Source: Branchinecta lynchi (taxonomy: Eukaryota > Arthropoda > Branchiopoda > Anostraca > Branchinectidae). Taken from it: a stretch of 64,000 nucleotides of DNA. Below the pieces are notes generated by a model. The model saw only the letters and a program-made list of their open reading frames with translations, searched no databases and was not told the DNA's origin. Where the stretch lies: contig JAKZAP010000014.1 of the NCBI GenBank assembly GCA_023053575.1, positions 17,510,938 through 17,574,937 on the forward strand, in the 5' to 3' direction. Made by a program: the position numbers and the translations under genes. Position 1 is the stretch's first letter. The number at the start of each line of letters is the position of its first letter. This document shows, piece after piece, positions 54,919 to 64,000 of this stretch.

Positions 54919-55329
54919 AAACGCGGGAATCCTCCGTGGAAGTCCAAAACCCATTCCTATGCTGGGGATACCGGAATGACAATCGGTATTTTGCTGTCTG
55001 TCGGTCTGTGGATATCGGTTTCAACATTTTTCATACCACTCATTAAGGGTAGGGTATTTCCTTGATACGCCTGCAAAGTTTCATCGGCTTAGTTTCAGGT
55101 GAAAATGCCCGAAATAGCTGAATTTAGTCTCAATTCCATTCGGAAAAGCTTAGATTTGTTCAGCTCAACTTTATGCGAAAAATGCACAAAATCATGCCGG
55201 GAAATCACTGATCGTCTGTCGGCAGCACAAATGGCAAATGGCATGCTGGCTACAGCAAAGTTTTTTCAAAAATTTGCCAGATCGATGCTGTGAACTAACT
55301 ACTCATAGTACTCAGTCTCAGTCACTGGT
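54919..55329. repeat. F-like fragment and unassigned sequence
   Basis: 54990-55120 (ATACGCCTGCAAAGTTTCATCG-like, GAAAATGCCCGAAATAGC) is a further diverged F module. Otherwise nothing is recognised. Confidence 0.4.
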
Positions 55330-56420
55330 TTGGGGATGCCAAAACGTACGTGGAGGAATACCTATGAGTATGAAAATTGTTTGTCCGTCTGTCAGCACGA
55401 TAACTCTCAAATGTGTAGAGATATTTTCGTCAAACTTGGCATAAGGATCCATTGGGTCAGAGTACGGGTCAAGTTCGTAAATGAGCCCTATAGCCCTATA
55501 TTTAAAAGAGGGGTTTCAAATTAAGGGACGAAAAAAATTGCTTTAAAAATCCAACTAGATAGTCGATCTACAGGTAAGGAGACATTTTGAATCCGTATCT
55601 GAGACTTCTTTTCTCACCGGACAACTAGTTCGTCCGGAATCCGGGCAAAACCGATTTTTTTTTAAAGTAAGAGTTTTAAGTTCATTAAATGTTCGATTTA
55701 GGAGTAAGAAGACATGCTGAATTCGCACATGACAACCATTTTCTACCCGGAGAAGCAGTTTGCCCGAAATCCGGCCAAAACCAGAAAATTTTTGAAAGTA
55801 AAAGTTTTACTTGAAGTTGATTAAATGTTTGATTTCGAGGTAGATTACATGCTGAATCCACATAATACTCACTTTCTAACCGGACATATAGTTCGCCTGG
55901 AATCCAGCCGGAACCAGAAAATTTGAAAAAAGTTACATCTGAAGCTGATTGAAAGTTCGATGTAATTGTAAGGCATGTGAATCCGTAGGCTCTATGAAAA
56001 TTACTTTCTCGCCGCACGAGTAGTTTGCCCGGAATACGGCCAAAACCTGAAAATATCTTATAAGTTAAAGTTTATCGGAAGTCGATTAAATGTTCGATAC
56101 ATTTATGCTGAACTCGTTTTGAGCATTTTTCTTTCCGGACAAGTAATTCACCCTGAATCCGGCGAAACCGGATATTTGGCAGAAGTAAGGCAGAATTGTC
56201 GATTAATTTCGTCTTAGCAGATATGACGTATAGGGGTAAACATACACGGTTAATCCATAACTGAACTCTGAACCTGATTCAGATGACTTGCCATTGGCAT
56301 TAATTATGTCTAAATTTCAGTAGCAAAAATGTTCAAGAACTCAAGTGAAGACCGGATATCTACTACAAGACGCAATTGTCTGGATCAAATATTAAGTTTC
56401 CCATCGAAACCTTTGTTCAA
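55330..56420 (-). mobile_element. Family A element, copy A8
   Basis: It begins GGGGATGCCAAAACGTACGT, has several diverged ~135-bp repeats (GGAATCCAGCCGGAACCAG), and ends TTCCCATCGAAACCTTTG. Both terminal palindromes are mutated, so this is an older copy. Confidence 0.75.
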
Positions 56421-57040
56421 GGAGAACTCGCATGTCAAAAGTAACAAGACCAAAATTAAGTATTTAGGTTGATACAGGTTTGATGTAAAGGCGTAAGGGT
56501 TTTGGAAACTAGTCAAAGCAAATACTTTTTAATTTTAACTTTTAATCCTCCGGGGGGGAGTTTCGGGAGTTTCGGGACTTTCCGAAACTCTAATTTTTTG
56601 CCACAAGCGTCTACTAGCTCTTTGGCTGCTGGACTCGTCACCACTTTTACCGTTCCCGTGTCTAGACATACGGCCGGCTCACCAAACGAAAGTTTACCTG
56701 AAATTTCCCTTCCACTCTAATACCAACACTAAGGACAAGTTCATCAAGACTTCTTTGTGAAATTTCTAATATTTCGTTCCCGGTTCTTGAAGCTTATTAG
56801 AAAACTGACTAGAGATGGCAAAAGCAGCCACTTCAAGGTCAGTCCCTTTATAGTTAAAGTTTTTAGTTTGCCATAGGTCAGCCGTAGTTAGCATTTGCTG
56901 TAGGCCAGTTGAGGTATGTCTCTCTATTCCGTAGGAAATGATTCTGAGAATCATTATTAAACTAGATTCTAGAACCAGAATACTTAGACTTACAGTTAGA
57001 CTGGTCTTAGCGGTCTTAGTCGGTCACTTATGACAGTTAT
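56421..57040. other. Intergenic sequence, nothing recognised
   Basis: It lies between the divergent DCLK and GKAP1-like genes. A possible first exon of the latter could be here but was not identifiable. Confidence 0.4.
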
Positions 57041-57531
57041 AAGAGCTGGAGAGGTATCTTTGTGTCATTATTGACAACAAGATGAAATTTGATCTGCGTG
57101 CAAAGTACTCTGCATCTTGTGCAAACCAGGCCTTGGGAACCATCCGCAGGACCTTCACAAGGTGTCACAAGGACACAAGCCGTAGTCCCTTTGTCATAAG
57201 TATCTAAGCTGTACAAATCTATGGTCAGGCCAGGGGTTGACTTCAGCAAAAGAGGAGATGTAATCCAGTCCTAAAAAATCCTTCAATCCAGCCAGTCTCC
57301 CAAACTCTTCACACCAAACATAGCCACTAAAATCCGAGGACACAGAAGAACCCAAAAACCCCATGCTCTGACAAGAATACATCATCAGTTCTTCTCTACC
57401 GGGGCAATACCACTTTGGAATGCCCTCTCTAAAAAAAACAGTTCAATGCTTTAAAAATCCATTGATGAGGAGTGGGCTGACATCGAGTGCAAGCTCAATT
57501 GGGATGCTGTTGATGCAATTATCAGTGTATA
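57041..57531 (+). pseudogene. CR1/Jockey-like LINE reverse transcriptase end, degenerate
   Basis: In shifting frames the sequence reads YLCVIIDNKMKFDLRAKYSA and QALGTIRRTFTRCHKDTS (RT thumb), then KIRGHRRTQKPHALTRI, HQFFSTGAIPLWNALSKK and a final WADIECKLNWDAVDAII before a stop. These are standard C-terminal blocks of CR1/Jockey-type LINEs. Several stops and frameshifts make it a dead copy. Confidence 0.75.
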
Positions 57532-57543
57532 AATTAAATCATG

Positions 57544-58271
57544 AGTTCAACCCAGTCTAGTACACTAGCCCCTTTTCAGGCACGGTGCTCAAACGTCTAG
57601 CACCATGCCTGGGTGCTAGACATTCAAGCACTGTACTTTGGATTTCATGTATGGTGCATTGATTTCAGTATACAGTGCATACATTAAAACACAGTTTCTG
57701 TCATAACAACTGAGCACCAGCTCGGACCAAGCTCGGACAGGGCTGAAATAACTACCATGAATTAGAGAAATCAAAGACAATCCTTTATATATTTTTCACA
57801 ACAAAAACAAAAGGGCTCGGCTGATGACAGATGTGAAAAACCTCATTTTATTTTCTACATAGTCAAGGGTTTTGCATGCAAAGTGTCCTGTGCCTCAGCT
57901 TTTTCTACCTAGCAGCCAACCAGAATACTGGCTCTTGGGGAATAGATAGGGAAAATACATGGAAAATAGATAGGGTGCTGTTAGGTTTTTCATCTCCATC
58001 ATCATTAGAGCCCTTTTGTTTTTGTTGTGAAAAATATATAAAGGATTGTCTTTGATCTCTCTAATTCATTGTAGTAATTTCAGCCCTGTCTGAGCTGGTG
58101 CTCAGTTGTGATGACAGAAACTGTGTTTTTTCCGTATGCACTGTATACTGAAATCCATGCACCATACATGAAATCCAAGGTACAGTGCTTGAACGTCTAG
58201 CACCCAGGCATGGTGCTAGACGTTTGAGCACCGCGCCTGATATGGGGCTAGTGTACTAGACTGGTTCAACC
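57544..58271. mobile_element. Fold-back element with ~270-bp arms
   Basis: The left arm starts GTTCAACCCAGTCTAGTACA and the right arm ends with its complement. Matching inner blocks include AACGTCTAGCACCATGCCTG and TTCACAACAAAAACAAAAGG. The loop is at about 57818-58007. The short gap to 57531 leaves it adjacent to the LINE fragment. Confidence 0.9.
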
Positions 58272-58950
58272 AGTTGGTACCACAGAACTTTGGGCCGAGT
58301 GTCAGTCAGCAGGGCTCAGTAGAGTGACCCTATAAGACAAGCCAAAAGTCCACCTAGCTCAAGGAGAAATCTGGAGAAGGTAACAGGAAGGGTGTGTGAA
58401 AGCACAGGATGGGTTGCCCTTTACCAGCCATTGCACTTCCTGGGCTTCCTGGCTGAGGGTAGATTTTCTGAAATGAGCTAATCTAGCTTATTTATCCTGC
58501 CCTATTCACATGTCTAAGCAATTAAGGGGTTTTTATGTACTGTCTAGTGCTCTTGCTTTGTGTTGGGTCGAGTTGGAGCAGCGTCCCAGTATTTCTTCGA
58601 CCACCCAGAACTTAATAATGAATGGCACAATTATGACTTAAGTACATTAGTCAGCAAGGTCCTTGGTTGAAGAGAACTGCCAGGCTTGTGTTTTCATACG
58701 ATTCTTTGAAAACTTTTAGGTACCCATTGTGTGGTAGTGGCTTGGTTCCAGGTAGAAAGAAGCCTTGTTATTTAGAAGCTTGTAGGTATGCAACTGATTT
58801 CCCAAACTTTAAAAATCTGTATCTTTAGTCTATTTTGTGGGGGACCTTCTATGAGTTAAAGTGAATTAAATTGAATTGACCTTAAAACATATTAAGCAAA
58901 AAAAAATACCATAAAATAGTGCTGAAGTCCTGATCACAAATCTCTTTCAG
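58272..58950. other. Upstream intron of the GKAP1-like exon
   Basis: Unique-looking sequence ends in the acceptor AATCTCTTTCAG at 58950. No further exon was found. Confidence 0.45.
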
Positions 58951-59098
58951 ATTTGCCCTTCTTTCTGTTGAGAGCAGCGATGAAGAGAATACTGATGTCA
59001 AGTCAGCATCTGATAAGAAGAATGAAAGCAAGAAAATCTCCCAAGCAGCAAAAAAAAAGTCAGCAGCTGCAGAACAGAAACGCAGGGAAAAAGCTGAG
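58951..59098 (+). CDS. GKAP1: GKAP1-like exon (N-terminal signature, coiled-coil start)
   Basis: This is a 148-nt exon made of 1 nt plus 49 codons, with acceptor TCTCTTTCAG and donor GAG|GTTGGT (GT at 59099). It encodes FALLSVESSDEENTDVKSAS followed by a Lys/Ala/Glu-rich charged stretch ending KKKSAAAEQKRREKAE. The G-kinase-anchoring protein 1 family begins with a short head, then SRFALLxV, an acidic Ser cluster and a basic helix. The leading A here would complete an Arg codon, as in RFALL. GKAP1 anchors cGMP-dependent protein kinase I at the Golgi in mammals. The motif is short and only one exon is seen, so the family is likely but not proven. Transcription diverges from DCLK. Confidence 0.6.
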
Positions 59099-59758
59099 GT
59101 TGGTTTCTGATGTAGGCTACCCAACATAATAGTGTATGTCCCACATTCTTTTCCACTGTAAGATTGGATACAGGCTTGCCCCTCAGAAAATGTTAGTGGT
59201 TTTAGCCATTAATGATAATATATTTCGAAATTCAAGGCACTTTGCCATGAGTTTTGTTCCTTTTCCTTCCCGTAAAAAAAAAAAAAAAAATCAAGGCAGA
59301 AAACCAAGTTTAACAGAGGAAGGAGGTTGCCCCCCCCCCCCCCCCTCATGAAATATATTCTAATGACCACAGTCGCACAGATCACTTATAGCCAAAAAAC
59401 TAAGCAGTCGGAACAAACAGTCAACTACATTGCTGGAAAAAATGTCATCTAGTACTTATTTGTATTGGTGTATGGACAGGAATCTTTCCAGTCCTGGGAG
59501 TTGGGGAATACCTCCTTTTCTCAAGGCTACTAGTAGTTTGTTTTGAATTCGCAGACACAGGAAATCTCTTTTGTGTATTAAAATCTGCTTATTCGCACTA
59601 CAAGGGAGGACCAAAAGACGAGCTCGTTCTGAGGAAGAGAGAGTAGGGACACAACAGTGTAGACAAGCCCGGACATAAAGATTCAGTGCCCCGAGGCATT
59701 AAACAGGGTTCGGCAGACTTTCTGGCAATTTAGAAAAAAATAAACTTTACTTTTATTG
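59099..59758. other. Intron 3' of the GKAP1-like exon
   Basis: Contains a short A-run (59275-59290) and C-run (59330-59345). The next exon of the gene was not found. Confidence 0.45.
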
Positions 59759-60788
59759 TTTTTGGGATCCCGAAACGTAAGTGGAGGGATACTAAAGACA
59801 TCGCAAAAGTTGTCCGTCTGTCCGTCCGTCTGTTAGCACGATAACTCTCGAAGGGGTTGAGTTATTTTGATCAAACTTGGCATGAGGACTCTTTAGGTCA
59901 AAGTACAGGTCAAGTTCGAAGATGGGCTATGTAGCTCTCAATAGATGTGGGGGAGGGGTTTGAAATTAAGTGAAACAAAAAATATTTTTTAAAAGCTAAT
60001 GAATTAGTCGATTTAGGGGTAAGGAGACATGCTGAATCCGAATATGAAATTTATTTCTCGCCGAACAAATAGTTCACCCGGAATCCGGCGAAAACCGGAA
60101 AATTTGTGAAAAGTAATGTGAAGTTGAGAGGGGCAAGGAAACGTGCTGAGTCCGAATATGAAAATTATTCTCTCGCTGGACCATTAGTTCGTCCGGAATC
60201 CGGCCACAACCGAAGAATTTGTTAAAGTAAAAGTTTTATTTAAATTTGATAAGATGTTCGATTTGTGGGTAAGTAGGCATGCTGAATTCGCATATGACAA
60301 TCTTTTTCTCACCGGACGTATAGATCGCTCGGAATCCGGCTGAAACTGGAAAATTTGTTAAGAGTAAAAGTTTAATTTGAAGTTGGTTAGAGGTTGGATG
60401 TAGGGGTAAGGAGACAAGCTGAATTCGTTTTTGAGCTTTATGTTTTTGGCCGGACAAGTAGTTCTGGAATTCCACCGAAACCGGAAAATTGGCAGAAGTA
60501 AGGCAGGAAGTTTGATCTGCCTCCTCAAAATAGATATGACTTAAAGGGGTAAACACACATGCTGAATCCATATCTGAGCTTTGTTTTCTTATATGATTAG
60601 CTATTTGGCCTTAATCTGTTTCTAAATTTTAATAGTAAAAGTGTTAAATTTTAATAGTAAAAGTGTTAAATTTTAATAGTAAAAGTGTTCAAGGAGTCTG
60701 ATGAAGACTGGATTTGGCAAAGACAACACCCAGTTGTCTGGGTCAAATTTGAACTTTTGGGATTCCATCGAAACCTTTGGTCTTGTTT
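59759..60788 (-). mobile_element. Family A element, copy A9, complete
   Basis: From TTTGGGATCCCGAAACGTAA to TTCCATCGAAACCTTTGGTC, with about four internal repeats plus a local triplication of AAATTTTAATAGTAAAAGTG near 60620-60690. It directly abuts family F copy F4. Confidence 0.85.
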
Positions 60789-60791
60789 ATC

Positions 60792-62935
60792 ATGGCACTT
60801 CAGCATACTCAAGCGCCATATAGCGATCTTGATGTCTGTCGGTTTGTAGGTCTGTCCCGATTTTGCGCTAGTTTGGGCACTTCAAATAAGCTAGAATGCT
60901 GAAACTTGGCAGGCACAAAAGGGACCCGACCAGATTAACTTAGAAACAGTCATTTCCCTGATGCAGCCATCGCTGGGGGAGTGGAGCGATGGGAATCTCG
61001 AAATTAGTAACATTCTTAATTTTTTAACGGGTAATCGGACATGCATGAAACTTGACAAGGGTAAAGGACAAGTGTCTCAGATGGTCAGTTTCAAATCCGG
61101 ACCTGATTTGATAACTGGGGGGGGGGGGGGGGGGAGCTTCAAGGGGCAGCGGAAATCAGATTAACTTGGAAATAATCACATCCTCGATCTGGCCATCGTA
61201 GGGGAGTGGAGGGATGGGGAATACAGAAACTAGAAACATGCATAACATTGGAAAGGGGTAATCAGACAAGTGAAACAGTCTCAGATGTTCAGTTTCAAAT
61301 CCAGACCGAATCCGAGAACTGGGGGGAGCTGGAGGGGGGCACTGGAAATCTCGTGAAAAGCTTAGAGTTGAGGGATGGGGGTGGGAATTGGAGGGAACAA
61401 GCATGAACCCTTGATACTTTATTGACAAAACAGGACCGGATCGTGTCACGGGGAGGGCGGGTCTTTGAGGGGTTTCCTGGAATTCCGGTGATGACGAGTT
61501 AGGGTACTTCCATATGTACTAGGACCATAGGACCATCAAACTTGGCAGGCAGTTCCTTCCCCGATCCGATGATCATGGGGCGAGTCGAGGGATGGGGAAT
61601 CCGGAATCTAGTGACATGTATAAGTTTGGAACGGGTGATCGGACGTCCATGAAACCTGACAAGCATCAAGAAAAAGTGTCTCAGATGATCAATTTCAAGT
61701 TGTCCGATAACTAGGGGGGGGGGGGGGAATCTCTTGAAACGTTTGGAGTCGAGAGATCGTGATGGAACTTGGAGGGAGAACAAGCATAAGCCCTAGTTAC
61801 ATTATTAACAAAAAAGTAACGGGTCTTGTCACAGTGGGGGGTGGAGGGGTTTCCCGGAATCCATGTGATTACGAGCTAGAGTACTTCCAGATGCGCTATG
61901 ACCATCTATGACCAACGGGGAATCCGGAATATAGTGACATGCATAACTTTACAGCGAGCGATTGGACGTGCATGAAACTTGACCAGTGTCAAGAACGAAT
62001 ATCTTAGATGTTCAGTTTCAAGTCTGGGCTGGATCTGATAACTGGGGGTGGGGTGGGGCACTGAAAATCTTGTGGAACGCTTACAGTCAAGGGATCGGAC
62101 TGGGACTTGGTTGGAAGAACCTGCGTAAATCCTAGACACATGATTGACAAAACCGATCAGACTGACTTGGAAATAGTCCCGACCCGACTCGTTCGTCGTG
62201 GAGGAAATGGAGGGATGCGAATTCCGGAATTTAGCGACATTCATAGCTTTGGAACGAGAGATCGTATGTGAATGAAACTTGAGAAGACTCAACAACAAGT
62301 TGAGTTTCAAGTCTGGACCGGATCCGATAACTGGCGGTGGGAGCTGGAGGGGGGTGGGTGCACCGGAAATCTCGTGAAATACTTAAGAGCTGATCGATCG
62401 GGATCGAACTTGGTGGGGACCGTAAGCATAAACCCTAGATACATCATTGACAAAACAGAACCGGACCGGGGCATTGTGGATGGAGCTGGAGGGGTTTCCC
62501 GGAATGCCTGTGATCACGACTTGGAGTACTTCCAGATTGTCTATGACGAGGAAACTTTGCAGTCGTATCAGGGACCGGACCACATTTACTTGGAAATAAT
62601 CACTTCCCCGATTCGATCGTCGTGGGAGATGGAAGGATATGGAATCCGGAATCTAGTGGCATTAATAACTTTCGAATGGATTATCGGATGTGATAGAACT
62701 TGACATGGGCAGGAGCTAATATCTCAGATCTTCCGTTTCGAGTCGTGACCAGTTACGATGACGATGTGCGGAGCTCGAAGGGTGACACTAGAAATAGACA
62801 ATCTCGTCATAGACAATCTCGTCATAGAAATAGACAATCTCGTCATAGACAATCTCGTGAAAACCCTTCTAATTACTTTGGTTGGATCCAGTACGGGCAC
62901 AGAATTATCATAGCTAGAGTATTTGCTTCTACCAT
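60792..62935 (-). repeat. Family F composite repeat, copy F4, inverted
   Basis: It starts ATGGCACTTCAGCATACTC (inverted family end) and carries the family modules in reverse: GAAACTTGGCAGGCAC, CCGGATCCGATAACTG, G-runs at 61118-61134 and 61713-61727. At 62786-62857 a 15-bp minisatellite (AGACAATCTCGTCAT) has been amplified. Confidence 0.75.
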
Positions 62936-63201
62936 CGAGTGAGTCGTAGCGAACCGGAGCCACAATACGACACAACTGTTATTCTGAAACAGCTGTCAAT
63001 GAGTGGAATAACTATTCCAGATTTACTAGATCAAGCCAGTCTTCTGATGAAAGGAATAGCAGAAGAGAGATCCAGCCTTGACAACTGCATACCATATCTT
63101 TCAAAAAGACCAGCTGTTCTTACAAGTGCCATATTAGCTTTCAGCTCCTGTTTTTTTAAATACTCTGACTTCAGACAGGCAGACTTAAAAATGAAATATA
63201 G
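62918..63201 (+). CDS. Unrecognised coding-like open frame
   Basis: An open frame with peptide-like composition includes TTVILKQLSMSGITIPDLLD, ASLLMKGIAEERSSLDN and PAVLTSAILAFSS. A candidate acceptor (CATAGCTAG) precedes 62918, but no convincing donor is evident and the frame ends at a stop near 63257. It could be an exon of the GKAP1-region gene, a retroelement gag-like scrap, or chance. I do not recognise the family. Confidence 0.3.
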
Positions 63202-63295
63202 CTTACAAATCTATAGCTGTACCTTTTTCAGCATGATGTCTCAGCAAGTGTCTAAATAGGGCAGGTCATCCTTGTTTGTGAAGGATAAGAAGGTA

Positions 63296-63436
63296 GGTAG
63301 TTTTGCCCTTCTTGGAAGGCCCCTGTTCAGGCTGCAGCTAAAAATCAAACCTGTGGTCACAGTCGTAGAAGAGACGAAATATTGCCGAACGATAAATTAG
63401 CTGACTAATCCTTTTACTTTTTATTTGCCGTCAGCT
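63296..63436. mobile_element. Degraded family B-like element
   Basis: TTGCCCTTCTTGGAAGGCCC and GACGAAATATTGCCGAACG / TTAGCTGACTAATCC follow the family B layout, strongly diverged. Confidence 0.5.
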
Positions 63437-64000
63437 TCGGCTAAAGAAATAGTGATATGTCGTCGGTGTCAAGCGGAAACCACGTATCTGGTCAAATTGC
63501 GATTTCCACTTTTTGACACGGTTCTACTCTCATTCTGCGTCGAACGGCGCGTATCTCGATTGCCTCCTACTCATAGTTTGGGAGATAGAACCAAGATTGA
63601 AACCACGTATCTCGGATTAACATATAGGGGGGTCTAGGCTAGAACCCCCCCCCTCGGTATCCTGCCTGACCACAGCTTCAGGTGAACGCGTGTGTTAGTT
63701 AACTTCAGCAATTACTCTGTCACCATCAACCTTCACCTTCGCTTTACACTCCCCTCCCTTGTCTAAATTTGTTCTGCCTACGCTTAACACATTCAAAACC
63801 AAGAATACATCCAGTCAGCACGTAAAGGATTCAGGCGGTTTTGGTCGGGGGGGGGGGGGGGGTGGTACCCGGGGGTTTTTGGTAGGGGGGTGTCACCGGG
63901 GGCGGTTTGGTCCGGGGGGTTTTGGTACCCGGAGGGGGGAGGGGGTCGCCGGGGCGGGTTTTGTACCGGGGGGGGGGGGGGGGTCGCCGGTTTTTTTTTT
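63437..64000. other. Unassigned sequence and G-rich end
   Basis: No gene is recognised. From 63840 the sequence consists of long G and T runs with GGTACCGGG/GTCGCCGG fragments, probably low-quality sequence next to a contig end. Confidence 0.6.

Overview
The window looks like nuclear DNA from an intron-rich animal. The only host genes I can support are animal-type multi-exon genes with GT..AG introns. Exons make up under 3% of the sequence; the rest is transposon debris dominated by fold-back and terminal-inverted-repeat elements and 5'-truncated LINEs. The species cannot be named from the sequence, but an invertebrate is likely. There is one 100-N assembly gap (22764-22863), and the last ~170 bases are G-rich and low in quality.

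Host genes. (1) A doublecortin-like kinase (DCLK) gene runs on the minus strand across almost the whole window. Six exons could be joined by splice sites, reading phase and protein homology: 49325-48428 (start codon, DCX domain 1, start of DCX domain 2), 33188-33111 and 18417-18321 (rest of DCX domain 2), 17137-17024 and 5216-5006 (linker, then kinase glycine loop), and 940-763 (kinase VAIK lysine to hinge). Together they give 513 codons with no stop; the remaining kinase exons lie before base 1. Introns are 4.1, 11.8, 1.2, 14.7 and 15.2 kb and are packed with repeats. (2) On the plus strand, diverging from DCLK, a single clean exon at 58951-59098 encodes the N-terminal signature of a G-kinase-anchoring-protein-1 (GKAP1)-like protein.

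Layout. 1-836: tandem array made from the last 74 bp of DCLK kinase exon 940-763 plus flanking intron. 1.0-3.8 kb, 11.8-14.7 kb, 54.0-54.9 kb and 60.8-62.9 kb: copies of a composite repeat with CAAGTGCCAT-type ends (family F). 5.8-9.1, 26.0-27.2, 33.3-34.8, 41.2-42.1, 46.7-47.7, 49.8-51.3, 55.3-56.4 and 59.8-60.8 kb: copies of an element ending in the palindrome TTTTGGGATCCCAAAA with internal ~135-bp tandem repeats (family A). Families B, C, D and E are fold-back or MITE elements, many with readable target-site duplications. 15.2-16.8, 18.9-21.1, 24.9-25.4, 42.7-43.2, 44.6-45.2, 46.0-46.4, 50.8-51.2 and 57.0-57.5 kb: dead LINE fragments. A probable solo LTR sits at 14214-14628 and a ~90-bp minisatellite at 35.5-36.4 kb.

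Many elements are nested inside one another, and several insertions can be undone on paper because the surrounding repeat or reading frame supplies the empty site. The most unusual features are the partial-exon tandem array at the DCLK kinase exon, the insertion signature of family A, and a 1.54-kb element whose removal restores a LINE reading frame exactly.
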